DNA of 64,000 nucleotides. Origin: Nostoc sp. NMS7. GTDB lineage: Bacteria; Cyanobacteriota; Cyanobacteriia; Cyanobacteriales; Nostocaceae. Position numbers and translations under genes: made by a program. Below the pieces are notes generated by a model. It did not search any database, was not told the origin of the DNA, and saw only the letters and a list, made by a program, of their open reading frames with translations. Below, piece after piece: positions 7,780-17,075 of the stretch (within the stretch, counting starts at the first letter, position 1; every line of letters starts with the position of its first letter). The stretch lies in the NCBI RefSeq assembly GCF_017115085.1, contig NZ_JABXKJ010000270.1, positions 49,162-113,161 of the forward strand, written 5' to 3'.

Positions 7780-8273
7780 TTAGTGCTAACAAAATAAATG
7801 GATTGAGAAAGCTTGCTATTATCCCAGTTCCTACGCTAGCTCCAAATCCTAATGTTAGTAGTATTAGTACAGTTGTAAATGAGTCTTCAGCCAAATTTAT
7901 AACCCAATCCACAGCCATAAACACAGCCATAAACACAGCTAAACCCACAGCCGTACCCACAGCCGCATCCACAGCCGTAACCACACCCATAGACAGATAC
8001 AGCATTAAAGCCAAACCCACAGCCGTACCCACAGCCGCACTCACAGCTACAGCCACAGAGTCTCCTCGCTTTAGTGCGGAATAACCCATCCAAGACCCCG
8101 GCATAAGTGAGACAACAGACAACACCCAAAAATAGATGTAATAACCAATTTATTACCATCTGTTCCCCTGTATCAACTTTTGCTGCTAGCCAAGTAATCC
8201 TTCCTCCTTCCCGATTACGTCCCAATTCTCGTAAAACTTGATAGCCGTATTCGCTGAAATCTCGATAGCTCAT
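7733..8273 (-). pseudogene. Broken Ser/Thr protein kinase-type membrane protein
   Basis: The first about 41 residues after the ATG at 8273 (DFSEYGYQVLRELGRNREGG and EQMVI) match the N-terminus of a cyanobacterial kinase family just before the ATP-binding lysine. The kinase core is then missing. After a frame change the sequence continues as a hydrophobic, Ala/Val/Gly-rich C-terminal membrane domain (open frame 8125-7733, e.g. AVGTAVGLAVFMAVFMAV). In the other frame the same DNA reads as an artificial Cys-Gly-rich protein. An internal deletion plus frameshift is the simplest explanation. No activity is expected. Confidence 0.55.
7905..8062. repeat. Degenerate CCACAGCC tandem repeat
   Basis: Irregular copies of a 12-base pattern (CCCACAGCCGTA and variants) interrupted by about 40 bases of unique sequence. 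On the minus strand the repeat encodes the small-residue membrane segment of the kinase remnant (AVGTAVG pattern). Confidence 0.65.
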
Positions 8274-8658
8274 AGTTCAAGGGCAACAAATATGGTATGT
8301 TCACATCTTGCAGCAGACGATTAAAATCGCGGCTAGCCGTAGCTTCCTTCCCGGAGGGTACAAAGCCTACCGACCCAAGCTAGAATATTTAGTCCGCGCA
8401 GGCGGACTTGGTTTGTGTAGCCGCGACTTCCAGTCGTTCGGCCTTGTTTTTGTAATACGCAAATACACTTAAGCTATCAGAGACACATCAATTAATCAAT
8501 ATATTTTTAACAATAGTTATTTAACTGTTTGTGAGGAAAAATAGAGATGGAGAAATAGAAAAAGCGATCGCCAACCCCAAATTTCTAACTCTTCAGCAGA
8601 AGCCGTAAAGCATACAGGCAAGCTATAATTCTCTTGCGGTGCAACGTAACAAAAATTT
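8274..8658. repeat. Intergenic region with a dispersed palindromic repeat (8327-8426)
   Basis: TCGCGGCTA (8327-8335) and TAGCCGCGA (8418-8426) are inverted. Inside them lies a tighter palindrome, AGTCCGC-GCAG-GCGGACT (8391-8408). 'gtagccgcgac' and 'cgcggctac' motifs of this type are dispersed through Nostoc-type genomes; a partial match is at 53026. No gene seen. Confidence 0.6.
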
Positions 8659-8985
8659 ATGAGTAACCCCCTTGTGCAAGCCTTTTTCGTAGGCAGAGCG
8701 GTAGCTGAAGTAGTTAATGAGCGTTTAGAGGTCGCCTTGACCGATGCTTTGAGTGATCTGGGCAAATTTGATGCCGAAGCTAGAGAGCAGTTGCGCCAGT
8801 TTACAGAAGAAGTCCTGGAGCGGGCAAATCGGGCAGCAGAAGCAGCTAATGCTGGTCAATCTACCACAGGTAGTAGGCAAGCCAGTTCTGATTCAGGTGA
8901 CTTGCAAGCAGATATTGATGAATTGCGAGCAGAAATTGCCCTGTTGCGAACAGAATTGCAACATTATCGCCGAACTTCTGCATAA
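8659..8985 (+). CDS. Conserved cyanobacterial coiled-coil protein (DUF6825-like)
   Basis: 108 aa, soluble and acidic. The conserved start NPLVQAFFVGRAVAEVVNER is followed by a helical body (GKFDAEAREQLRQFTEEVLE), a Gly/Ser/Gln-rich hinge (about 67-82) and a leucine-repeat coiled coil (LQADIDELRAEIALLRTEL). The family is widespread in cyanobacteria and plastids, and I recall it as DUF6825, without a firm function. It stands alone between decayed DNA and the UbiB-like kinase gene on the same strand. Heptamer repeats (TCATTAG/TCATTGG) lie just after the stop. Confidence 0.75.
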   Translation: MSNPLVQAFFVGRAVAEVVNERLEVALTDALSDLGKFDAEAREQLRQFTEEVLERANRAAEAANAGQSTTGSRQASSDSGDLQADIDELRAEIALLRTELQHYRRTSA

Positions 8986-9129
8986 ATTTTGTCATTAGTC
9001 ATTGGTCATTAGTCATTAGTAAAAAAAATATACGCAAATGACAAATGATACTTAAGAAAAAACAGTTTGGGAATCAGAGTGTCTTTTCTTCCAGGTGATT
9101 CGATCGCAAACCAACGGTACACAAAGCAT

Positions 9130-10815
9130 ATGGAACAAGGTTATTCAGAGAAAGCATACCGTTGGAATCGGGAAAACTACTCTAGCAGACGGCGTTTTGT
9201 GGACATTTGGTCTTTTGTCTTGACCTTAATGTTCAAGCTTTGGCTATACAACAAATCTTGGAGTTACGCGGGTGGAGTAACAGAAGTAAAGCAAGCCGCA
9301 AGACGCAAAAGTCAAGCTGTCTGGATTCGTAATACCCTGCTGGATTTAGGTCCAACCTTCATCAAAGTCGGGCAATTGTTTTCTACCCGTGCTGATATAT
9401 TCCCTGGTGAATATGTAGAAGAACTAGCCAAATTACAAGACAAAGTACCGGCATTTAGCTATGAGCAAGTAGAAGCGACCATTGAGAAAGAACTAGGCAA
9501 GAAAATTCCTGAACTATTCCATAATTTTGAACCTATTCCCTTAGCTGCTGCTAGCTTAGGGCAAGTACACAAAGCTGTACTGCATAGTGGGGAATCAGTT
9601 GTGATCAAGGTGCAACGTCCTGGACTAAAGAAGTTATTTGAAATAGATTTACAAATTCTCAAGGGAATTACCCGCTACTTTCAAAACCATCCCAAATGGG
9701 GAAAAGGGCGAGATTGGTTAGGTATTTACGAAGAGTGTTGTCGCATTCTTTGGGAAGAAATTGATTATCTTAACGAAGGTCGTAACGCCGATACTTTTCG
9801 CCGCAACTTTCGCGGCTACGATTGGGTAAATGTTCCCAGAATATATTGGCGTTACGCCACGTCCAGAGTACTGACTTTGGAATATCTCCCTGGAATTAAA
9901 ATTAGCCAATACGAAGCTTTAGAAGCAGCAGGTTTGGATCGAAAGGCGATCGCTCGTCAAGGCGCTCAAGCCTACTTGATACAGTTACTTAATAGTGGCT
10001 TTTTCCACGCCGATCCCCACCCAGGCAATATTGCCGTTAGTGCAAGTGGGGCTTTAATATTCTACGATTTTGGCATGATGGGACGGATTAAAGCCAATGT
10101 CCGCGAAGGATTAATGCAAACCCTGTTTGGGATTGCCCAAAAAGATGGCGATCGCGTTATTCAGTCTCTGATCGATTTAGGTGCGATCGCCCCAACGGAT
10201 GACATGGGACCAGTGCGGCGTTCCGTCCAGTATATGCTGGATCATTTCATGGATAAGCCCTTTGAAAATCAATCCGTCGCCGCAATCAGTGACGATCTTT
10301 ACGAAATAGCTTATAATCAGCCATTTAGATTTCCAGCAACTTTTACTTTTGTGATGCGAGCCTTTTCTACTCTCGAAGGGGTAGGCAAAGGTTTAGATCC
10401 AGAATTTAACTTTATGGAAGTTGCCAAACCATATGCAATGCAGCTTATGACCGATATGAATGGTTCTGAGGGGAATAGCTTTATTAACGAATTAAGTCGT
10501 CAAGCAGCTCAAGTAAGTAGTACTGCCTTTGGTCTACCACGTAGATTAGAGGATACGCTAGAAAAGCTTGAGCGAGGAGATATCCGCCTCCGCGTTCGTT
10601 CTATAGAAACTGAACGGCTGTTGCGGCGGCAGAGCAGTATTCAACTTTCAATAAGTTATGCTCTGTTAATCAGTGGTTTCACACTTTCAGCTACGATCTT
10701 AGTGGTTAGCAATCATGCATGGTGGGCACTAGTCCCTGGTTTAATTGCAGCAGGGCTTTCAGTGATCCTAATCCGACTACTTTTCCGCCTCGACCGTTAC
10801 GATCGTATGTATTAA
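9130..10815 (+). CDS. ABC1/UbiB (ADCK)-family atypical kinase
   Basis: 561 aa from the ATG at 9130; a TTG 21 codons earlier gives a poorer N-terminus. UbiB/ABC1 proteins are membrane-linked atypical kinases or ATPases affecting quinone and prenyl-lipid metabolism; in cyanobacteria and plastids they relate to plastoquinone and stress. Motifs in order: KVGQLFSTR, the Ala-rich loop LAAASLGQVHKA (about 155-166), VIKVQRPGL with the ATP lysine, EIDYLNEGRNAD, HADPHPGN and YDFGMMG. Two hydrophobic segments near the C-terminus (about 510-550) are likely membrane anchors. The PP2C gene starts 22 bases downstream, so the two are probably cotranscribed. Confidence 0.9.
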   Translation: MEQGYSEKAYRWNRENYSSRRRFVDIWSFVLTLMFKLWLYNKSWSYAGGVTEVKQAARRKSQAVWIRNTLLDLGPTFIKVGQLFSTRADIFPGEYVEELAKLQDKVPAFSYEQVEATIEKELGKKIPELFHNFEPIPLAAASLGQVHKAVLHSGESVVIKVQRPGLKKLFEIDLQILKGITRYFQNHPKWGKGRDWLGIYEECCRILWEEIDYLNEGRNADTFRRNFRGYDWVNVPRIYWRYATSRVLTLEYLPGIKISQYEALEAAGLDRKAIARQGAQAYLIQLLNSGFFHADPHPGNIAVSASGALIFYDFGMMGRIKANVREGLMQTLFGIAQKDGDRVIQSLIDLGAIAPTDDMGPVRRSVQYMLDHFMDKPFENQSVAAISDDLYEIAYNQPFRFPATFTFVMRAFSTLEGVGKGLDPEFNFMEVAKPYAMQLMTDMNGSEGNSFINELSRQAAQVSSTAFGLPRRLEDTLEKLERGDIRLRVRSIETERLLRRQSSIQLSISYALLISGFTLSATILVVSNHAWWALVPGLIAAGLSVILIRLLFRLDRYDRMY

Positions 10816-10837
10816 TTGTTAGTTGCAAAAAAAATTT

Positions 10838-11575
10838 ATGAAACTTAATTTCACGGGTTTTAGTGATCCGGGACTTATTCGTTCTAATAATCAGGATGCT
10901 TACTATATTGACCCAGATGGGCGATTTTTCGTTGTGGCCGATGGCATGGGTGGTCATGCGGGAGGTGAGGAGGCAAGTCGGATTGCCACTAAGGAAATTC
11001 AGGCGTATTTAGTGGCAAATTGGCAATCTTCTAAGTCTTCCCAAGAATTGTTAGAGCAAGCTTTGTGGGGTGCCAACCAAGCAATTTTGCACGATCAGCA
11101 AAATCATCCCGAACGCGCCGACATGGGTACAACGGTTGTAGCGGTAATTTTTCGCTCCCCAGAGTCGCCCTGGTGCGGTCATGTTGGCGATTCGCGCCTC
11201 TATCGCTTTCGAGAGTCGCAATTAGAACAGGTAACGGAAGACCACACTTGGGTAGCACGGGCAATCAAAATCGGTGACATCACCTTAGATGAAGCCCGGT
11301 TACATCCTTTTCGTCATGTATTATCTCGCTGTTTGGGGCGTGAAGACTTGCATCAGATTGATCTGCAACCACTGGATGTAAAAGTTGGCGATCGCTTGCT
11401 CTTATGTAGTGATGGTCTTACAGAAGAACTTGTGGAACAGAAGATTGCTAGCTGCCTCCAAGACATCCCTTGGGTTGATAAAGCCGCCATTTCTCTAGTT
11501 GAGGCTGCCAAAGAGCATGGAGGGCACGATAACATCACAGTTGTCATCGTCTCACTCGAAGAAAATAGTCATTAG
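10838..11575 (+). CDS. PP2C-family (PPM) protein serine/threonine phosphatase
   Basis: 245 aa, start at ATG 10838 (KLNFTGFSDPGLIRSNNQDA); the frame is open to a TTG five codons earlier. Cytosolic metal-dependent phosphatase that removes phosphate from Ser/Thr residues set by Hanks-type kinases. Metal-binding and core motifs are complete: RSNNQDA, VADGMGGHAGGEEAS (about 34-48), GTTVV, GHVGDSRLY, CSDGLTE and GGHDNITVV. It lies 22 bases after the UbiB-like kinase gene. Hanks-type kinases are encoded at 12971-14527 and 61483-63204, which could supply its substrates. Confidence 0.92.
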   Translation: MKLNFTGFSDPGLIRSNNQDAYYIDPDGRFFVVADGMGGHAGGEEASRIATKEIQAYLVANWQSSKSSQELLEQALWGANQAILHDQQNHPERADMGTTVVAVIFRSPESPWCGHVGDSRLYRFRESQLEQVTEDHTWVARAIKIGDITLDEARLHPFRHVLSRCLGREDLHQIDLQPLDVKVGDRLLLCSDGLTEELVEQKIASCLQDIPWVDKAAISLVEAAKEHGGHDNITVVIVSLEENSH

Positions 11576-11592
11576 TTATTAGTCATTTGTCA

Positions 11593-11662
11593 CTTGTACT
11601 GAGCGAACGCGAACAGCGTCTGGTAGAGAAGCCGTTGGCGCAGCCTCTCGTAGAGAAGTATT
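11593..11662. repeat. Dispersed 70-bp repeat, copy 1
   Basis: Matches 49133-49202 on the opposite strand at 67 of 70 positions. It contains several inner inverted motifs (TAGAGAAG, CTCTCGTAGAGAAG). Heptamer-like TCATTAGT repeats flank it on the left. No coding content. Confidence 0.8.
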
Positions 11663-12300
11663 TGTCATTTTCCATTGCTTATTGTCCAAGGACAAATGAC
11701 TAATCCGGTAAATATACTCAGCAATTTGTTCAGCGTGAGCATTTTTCCTTTTTACAATTTGATACAAATACTTTTAGCATGCAAAGTGACCTAATGAGGC
11801 TAAATTTGCATAAATTGGTAAATTGACTTCTTGCACGTAATAAGGTAAAGCGGCTATAATTCACGCTTATTACCATTAATTCCCCAACCTGCTTAAAATT
11901 CCAACCCTGCCAAGTTTCCTCAAGATTGGGGGAGACAGCATATTAGCTTTTCTGTTTAAGAAAAACTATCCAGGGTTAAGGATAGCATCTGCTCTTCTCC
12001 TCAAAGAAGAGTTGTGCAAAGCAGCAAGGAGTCAAAGAGGTAGTTATACCTATCTGAGTCCAAATAGAGCCTATTTTCCGGAATATGGTTGCCTGACTTG
12101 GGTGGTATATCAGTAGGATTAGGTGCAAAATATCAGATCAGAAAAATTCCGCATTTCGGATGTGGGCAAACCTGTCAAACAATTGTTATCTTTCTTAATA
12201 CGGAGGAACAAATGTTGGACAGTTACAAGTCCAACTCTTATCCCATTTGGACTTCTGTGAGCGATATCACCTTTACACGTTGTTTTTTCGGAGTTAAGTT
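11663..12300. promoter_or_regulatory. Long untranslated/regulatory region upstream of nblA
   Basis: About 640 bases without a convincing gene. A frame at 12089-12304 is open but has no family character. Close to nblA there is a purine-rich AATACGGAGGA (12197-12207), possibly an SD of an unrecognised short ORF. A long leader with several start sites would fit nblA, which is induced by nitrogen starvation, but I could not find an NtcA site of GTA-N8-TAC form by eye. Confidence 0.3.
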
Positions 12301-12498
12301 ATGAACCAACCAATGAAACTGTCCTTGGAGCAGCAATTCAGTATCTGCTCGTTTTCTACTCAGGTGCAAAATATGAGCCACGATCAAGCTAAAGACTTTT
12401 TGGTGAAGCTTTATGAGCAAATGGTAGTACGCGAGGCAACTTATCAAGAGCTTCTTAAGCACCAGTGGGGCTTAGATTCAGGTTCCACTATGGCATAG
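12301..12498 (+). CDS. nblA: Phycobilisome degradation protein NblA
   Basis: 65 aa. NblA is a small helical adaptor that brings phycobiliproteins to the Clp protease when nitrogen or sulfur runs out. The family pattern is full length: MKLSLEQQFSICSF, a middle helix (SHDQAKDFLVKLYEQMVVRE) and TYQELLKHQWGL, the C-terminal part that contacts phycobiliprotein. Monocistronic, with a long upstream region. The gene shows that the organism makes phycobilisomes. Confidence 0.95.
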   Translation: MNQPMKLSLEQQFSICSFSTQVQNMSHDQAKDFLVKLYEQMVVREATYQELLKHQWGLDSGSTMA

Positions 12499-12970
12499 AG
12501 TCGTTCTGATGTCGCAGTGGACGACCTCCTTCTCTTGCTTGGTTCCAAAGAGGAAAAGAGCTGGGGCTGTCGGGGCGTCAACTTCGATAAATAATTCCAC
12601 AAAAGCCGCGCAAAATTTCAATTACCGAAATTAACTAAGAATTAAGTAAACATTGCCTACGGCATATTTGCTGGAGTCTAGACCCAAGTTTAGATTTATC
12701 GGCTAAATTTATTGTTTGCTTTAGCCAAACTTCTTTTTGTTTCGTCTAGTCTGAGAATCACACCTGCGTAAATTTATACTCATCTAGAATATGTACACAG
12801 GAATAGCCAGAGAGAATTTAGATAGCACTGCTTTGGCAGCTAGTTATTTCGCTCTTTATACATATAACCGGAACTTACATATTTATATATATTTTGTTTA
12901 TAAAAGTTTACATACTTGGAGTTGCCACATCAATCTTCCATCTCAAATATGTAACATTAGGAAATTATGC
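12499..12970. other. AT-rich intergenic region between nblA and a convergent kinase gene
   Basis: No gene seen. The left part, just after nblA, has GC-rich stretches ('ggggctgtcggggcgtc') that could hold the nblA transcript end. The right part is AT-rich and lies downstream of the minus-strand kinase gene. Confidence 0.4.
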
Positions 12971-14527
12971 CTAGCTGCAAAGATCGTGTGGAGAATCTGT
13001 ATCAATACCTTCCAGTTTTGCCAGAATTTGAGGCTTAATCTTTTCGTACTCGCTTTTGAGTAACCTTTTACTAAATTGCGGGTCGCCAGAGGACATCAAT
13101 GTATTGCTGATTGCGACCCACTCTTGTAGTCGTTGGCGCTGGGCAGAAGCGATGCTGGAAAATAAGATATGGGTACAGTGATTTGGTGCTTCTCGTCCAA
13201 AGAACAACAGGCGGTAATAACCTGTATGCTGTAGTAACCGGACAATTTGTTGACCAAGACTGGTTTTGAGATCAAGGTAATAAGGTAACCATTTAGCGCC
13301 ATGTTTGCGGTTGTAGATCACAGTAATCCATAGCAGCATGGGATGAGGAATAGAAATGAAAAGAAATTGGTTATAGCGGGTACAGAGTAAGCGCTTTTGA
13401 ATTTCCTCTTGCGGTAGCATCACCCACAGAGCCGGTAAAACCTCCCCATTGGTATGAATGGGCTGGGGAAACACAATATCGGCAATTGGTTTATTTTCAG
13501 GCCATGAAATAGCCCTAGCTATTTCATCGTTTGACCCGGATGCGTGCAAATCGGCTTTTGTCTTTTGTTCAATAAGCTTAGGGCTAACTGTAATAGCAGG
13601 AACTAGGGCATGGCTGTCTTGCTTAAGCATGGGTGTATGCTCAGGCTTTTCTAGAGATGCTAAAACTCTGAGGATTTCAGCGATATTTTGGGGGCGATCG
13701 CGTGGTATTTTAGCTAGACAACTCATAACCAAATTTTCGATTTCTTTTGGTAGTTCTAATCCCGGCGCAATCTCAGCAAAAGAACGTGGTTTTTGATAAT
13801 GATGTATTTTATACCACGCTCCAAAAGAGTGAGTTGATGCCATTAGTGGCATTTTGCCTGTGAGCATCTCAAACATCATCACGCCCAAACTATAAATATC
13901 AGAACGGTTGTCTAATTCTTTACCCTCCATCTGTTCGGGAGAAGAATAAGCCAATGTCCCCAAATAAAATTTTGTCTGGTCGCCATCTGAGTGTAATAAC
14001 TTAGCAATACCAAAATCTAGAACCTTGACCAATTCTCCGAAACTGTGATCTTGAATCACCAGTATATTGCTTGGCTTGACATCACGATGGATAATTGGGC
14101 AAATTGTACCATCAACTGGGATACCATCATGAGCGCACTGTAACCCCAGGCTAAGTTGACGCGCCATGCTCAGGAATCTTGGTAAAGGCAGTCGTTGCTT
14201 GCGAATAATATTGTTCAGGCTTTGTCCTTGTAAATATTCCATCACGTAGAACGGCGTATTATTGTCATCTACGCCATAGTCCATAACTCGGACAATGTGG
14301 ATGCTTTTTTGCCCTAGTAAAGCACAGGTTTTTGCTTCTCGCTCAAAGCGGTCTTGCAATCGCAGCTTTTCATTTTGGATTGACAGGGCAAGAAACTTAA
14401 CGGCAACGGGTACACCTCCCAACAAAGTATCTTTAGCACGATAAACCTGACCCATTGCTCCAGTACCGATTAACTCCTGGAGTTGGTAGCGTTTGCTGAG
14501 TAAGCGACCAATGTTGGGGTCTGACAT
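12971..14527 (-). CDS. Hanks-type serine/threonine protein kinase
   Basis: 518 aa. The N-terminal kinase domain (about 14-280) has the glycine loop GTGAMGQVYRAKD, the VAVKFL lysine, the catalytic loop HRDVKPSNI, DFGIAKLL, SSPEQMEG and the RSDIYSLGVMMFEML helix; all catalytic residues are present. The C-terminal 230 residues have no recognised domain and no clear membrane segment, so the protein should be cytosolic. The tail contains LPALWVMLPQEEIQKRLL and resembles the tails of a group of cyanobacterial kinases without known function. It converges on nblA, and no operon partner is visible. Confidence 0.9.
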   Translation of the reverse strand: MSDPNIGRLLSKRYQLQELIGTGAMGQVYRAKDTLLGGVPVAVKFLALSIQNEKLRLQDRFEREAKTCALLGQKSIHIVRVMDYGVDDNNTPFYVMEYLQGQSLNNIIRKQRLPLPRFLSMARQLSLGLQCAHDGIPVDGTICPIIHRDVKPSNILVIQDHSFGELVKVLDFGIAKLLHSDGDQTKFYLGTLAYSSPEQMEGKELDNRSDIYSLGVMMFEMLTGKMPLMASTHSFGAWYKIHHYQKPRSFAEIAPGLELPKEIENLVMSCLAKIPRDRPQNIAEILRVLASLEKPEHTPMLKQDSHALVPAITVSPKLIEQKTKADLHASGSNDEIARAISWPENKPIADIVFPQPIHTNGEVLPALWVMLPQEEIQKRLLCTRYNQFLFISIPHPMLLWITVIYNRKHGAKWLPYYLDLKTSLGQQIVRLLQHTGYYRLLFFGREAPNHCTHILFSSIASAQRQRLQEWVAISNTLMSSGDPQFSKRLLKSEYEKIKPQILAKLEGIDTDSPHDLCS

Positions 14528-14947
14528 AGAGAATTTAAATCTAAAAGCAGATTGTAAGTGTTTGGGAGTAAAAGTGCATTCAAACTGATATCTGAATTAT
14601 TGCGCCTATAAATGACTTTCTAGACTCGTACCGCCAGACAGAAATCGGAGGGGAAAGAGCTTATAGGATAAGCTTTTGTGTGATTTCCAATCGTTGCTCT
14701 GTTTCGGCGGTGCTGTACTAGATTTTTCAGTCCTCTAAAAGAGGATTTAAACCACGATCTGCCAGTTTGGAGCCGAGATGGTTATTACAACTGGTGCAAC
14801 ATCCTAAATCAAACAAGCAGAAAGAGTATATTTATCATGACGCTTTTTACCATTTTGCACTTTAATTGTGATCTAATTTTAGTTTGCCCAATTTTGACTA
14901 AATAAATAACTCTAATATCTAGCAAAAACCTTAATTAGGGAGTACCA

Positions 14948-14984
14948 TACTCACGACCAAGTTCTTATAACTTGGTCGTGAGTA
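14948..14984. terminator. Perfect 16-bp-stem hairpin
   Basis: TACTCACGACCAAGTT and AACTTGGTCGTGAGTA flank a 5-base loop (CTTAT). There is no strong T-run on either side, so it may be a repeat, an RNA stability element or a protein site rather than an intrinsic terminator. Confidence 0.6.
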
Positions 14985-15497
14985 CAGAGTTTTGCATATC
15001 AAATTTTTGATCGGAATATTTTCTATTAAACAATTAACTACTTAATCGAAGATTTTACCATCAGTGAAAACCGCGTTAGTTGCAGTTACAGCTAAACTAA
15101 ATACTCCTAAAAATTCAAATTATTCATCTTTAACTTTAGATGAATCTTTAAGATTATTGAGTATATTTTGAGGCGAGTGTTGGCATTGCATATTTCGTTC
15201 TAATGTAACATTATTTTTACTTATAATACAATCCAAAAAAATATCAATAAAAAATTGTATTCAAAAATACAGTTTTTTAGTTCAAAACAAGATTCAGTAA
15301 GTCATTATTCCAGAGCGATCGCAGAACTTTTAGGTCTACTTAAATTAGATGAGCTTACGCTGCAACGGCATTAGAGACCATCAGCTGTTAGTTTTCTCTA
15401 CTTTCTTGGAATCTCCTCTGAATGTAAAGTTTTATGTAGAAATTCAAAGTTTCTGCTATTTTTGCTATATTTACTTAGCTGAAAACAAACAAAATAA

Positions 15498-15544
15498 ACT
15501 TTTATTTTTAGTCAAAACATTGTTTTTTAACTAAAAATAAAAGT
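15498..15544. repeat. Perfect 15-bp inverted repeat, AT-rich
   Basis: ACTTTTATTTTTAGT (15498-15512) and ACTAAAAATAAAAGT (15530-15544) are exact reverse complements around a 17-base spacer. They could be the ends of a tiny decayed element or part of the upstream region of the glycosyltransferase gene. Confidence 0.55.
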
Positions 15545-15722
15545 CTACATCATCAAAAATTTTTTAGATTCCAAGCAATAAATAGTCTTTTACATCAGGA
15601 TATTTAATCAATTACCTAGAGTAGTAAAATGCATATTTTACTTTAAAGTATAGACTTAGACGCTTATTATTTATAGAGAAAAATATTCCTTGCACAAAAG
15701 CTATTGATTGTTACACGCATAT

Positions 15723-16976
15723 ATGAAAGCTTTAATTGTTACGTGTCACTTCCCAACTGACAATAAAACTGATAAGCATGGATGGTTTAAACGCTTAGAA
15801 TTATTTATCGATGCACTCAAGGATATTGCGGAGATCCACATCCTTTACTATCTTAGTGAGGGAGAAGGAAATTTTACCTTAGAAAAAACTGCTCAAATAG
15901 AAACAAATCTAAGCAGTAAATTAAATAAAAAGGTTAGTTTATCTCTTTGTCCTTATGTAGTGAGAGGTAATTTAGTAGGGAAATTAATAGATTTAATTTT
16001 GAATTCTTACGATCAACAAAGATTGTTTTCTAGCAGGAATTCGTTAGAAAGTAGATTTTTAAAAGAGAAGCTGGAAATAATAGAACCTGACATAATATTC
16101 TTTAGTAGGTTACTGTCAATTGTCCCAGCGTTAGGTACTAAATATAACTTTCCCGCTATTTTTTTTGATATTGATGATGTTTCCCACACTGATTATTACA
16201 AAAGGATATGGAAATATAAGCTACGTTACTTAGGTAATTTCTGGGAACATATTAAATCAGCTCCTCTTTTCTTTTTTCAGACTCTTCACAAACAATTACT
16301 ACTTTCTCGTGCTGTTGGAATTTCAGACTTAACATTTGTTTGTTCTGAGATCGACCGTAAATATATTTCAGAAAAGTTTAATGGTTCTCAGGTTCAAACA
16401 GTACCAAACGCTGTGACTATCCCAACGGAAAAAAGTTCGCTTCCTAGCAATTCAAATTTGCTGTATTTAGGAAATTATGACCAATCGCCTAATAATGTTA
16501 TTGGTGCTAATTTCTTAATAGAGAATATTTGGCCGCTGATTTATCAGCAGCAGCCAGAAGCACGTTTAATTATTGCTGGCAAGAGTCCAGAGAATATTCG
16601 TACTTATAGTGATAATATTCCTGGAGTTGAATTTACAGGCTTTGTCCCAGATATAAATGCTCTTTATGACCAAACTCGCGTGGTTTGTTGCCCCATCTTA
16701 TCTGGAGGTGGGACTCGACTTAAAATAATTGAAGCAGCCGCCTATGGAAAAGCAATTGTTTCCACTAGTGTTGGAGCAGAAGGACTAGAAATTATCGACG
16801 GCAAAGAATATATGCTTCGAGATCAGCCTGAAGATTTTGCCCAAGCTTGCTTAGAATTATTTAAAAATGATTTTCTTTGCGAACAGCTAGGAAATCAAGC
16901 TCGTGCTGCTGCTATAAAACATTACGATCGCAACTGTATAATTAATCTTATACAAAAAGATTTTCAGCAGTTATAA
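15723..16976 (+). CDS. Glycosyltransferase, GT4-like (group 1)
   Basis: 417 aa from ATG 15723; the upstream TTG is less likely. GT-B fold: the N-terminal domain starts KALIVTCHFPTDN, and the C-terminal sugar-nucleotide domain shows LLYLGNYDQSPNN (about 255), ARLIIAGKSPENIR, VEFTGFVPDINALYD and the CPILSGGGTRLKIIEAAAYG loop with the conserved Glu, which reads as in group 1 transferases. Transfers a sugar from a nucleotide donor to a glycan or lipid; acceptor unknown. It sits convergent to a GT2 gene, so this is probably a small surface-polysaccharide patch. Confidence 0.85.
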   Translation: MKALIVTCHFPTDNKTDKHGWFKRLELFIDALKDIAEIHILYYLSEGEGNFTLEKTAQIETNLSSKLNKKVSLSLCPYVVRGNLVGKLIDLILNSYDQQRLFSSRNSLESRFLKEKLEIIEPDIIFFSRLLSIVPALGTKYNFPAIFFDIDDVSHTDYYKRIWKYKLRYLGNFWEHIKSAPLFFFQTLHKQLLLSRAVGISDLTFVCSEIDRKYISEKFNGSQVQTVPNAVTIPTEKSSLPSNSNLLYLGNYDQSPNNVIGANFLIENIWPLIYQQQPEARLIIAGKSPENIRTYSDNIPGVEFTGFVPDINALYDQTRVVCCPILSGGGTRLKIIEAAAYGKAIVSTSVGAEGLEIIDGKEYMLRDQPEDFAQACLELFKNDFLCEQLGNQARAAAIKHYDRNCIINLIQKDFQQL

Positions 16977-17075
16977 ATTGATATTGCCATAATTATTGCT
17001 TAAGCAGGTTTTTTACTTTCAGCCTCATTCTAACTATCTAAAGATGGATTAATTTTTGATATAACTGTGATGTTA

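Larger units (their letters stand above)
14528..15722. other. 1.2-kb AT-rich intergenic region
   Basis: No gene of recognisable character, although several short frames are open (e.g. 15349-15534). It holds two strong inverted repeats listed separately (14948-14984, 15498-15544) and a weaker one, ATTCATCT/AGATGAAT, near 15123-15146. Low GC and the position before a glycosyltransferase gene suggest either long divergent leaders or eroded DNA. Confidence 0.5.

Noticed and set aside
11663..12300. NtcA-type operator (GTA-N8-TAC) for nblA
   Set aside because: Expected from the biology, but no convincing match was found by eye with a proper -10 box.
12089..12304. 71-aa ORF upstream of nblA
   Set aside because: No family character and it overlaps the nblA start; more likely leader sequence.
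15349..15534. 61-aa ORF in the 1.2-kb intergenic region
   Set aside because: AT-rich composition translated into Phe/Leu/Tyr, with one arm of the inverted repeat inside it; no family character.
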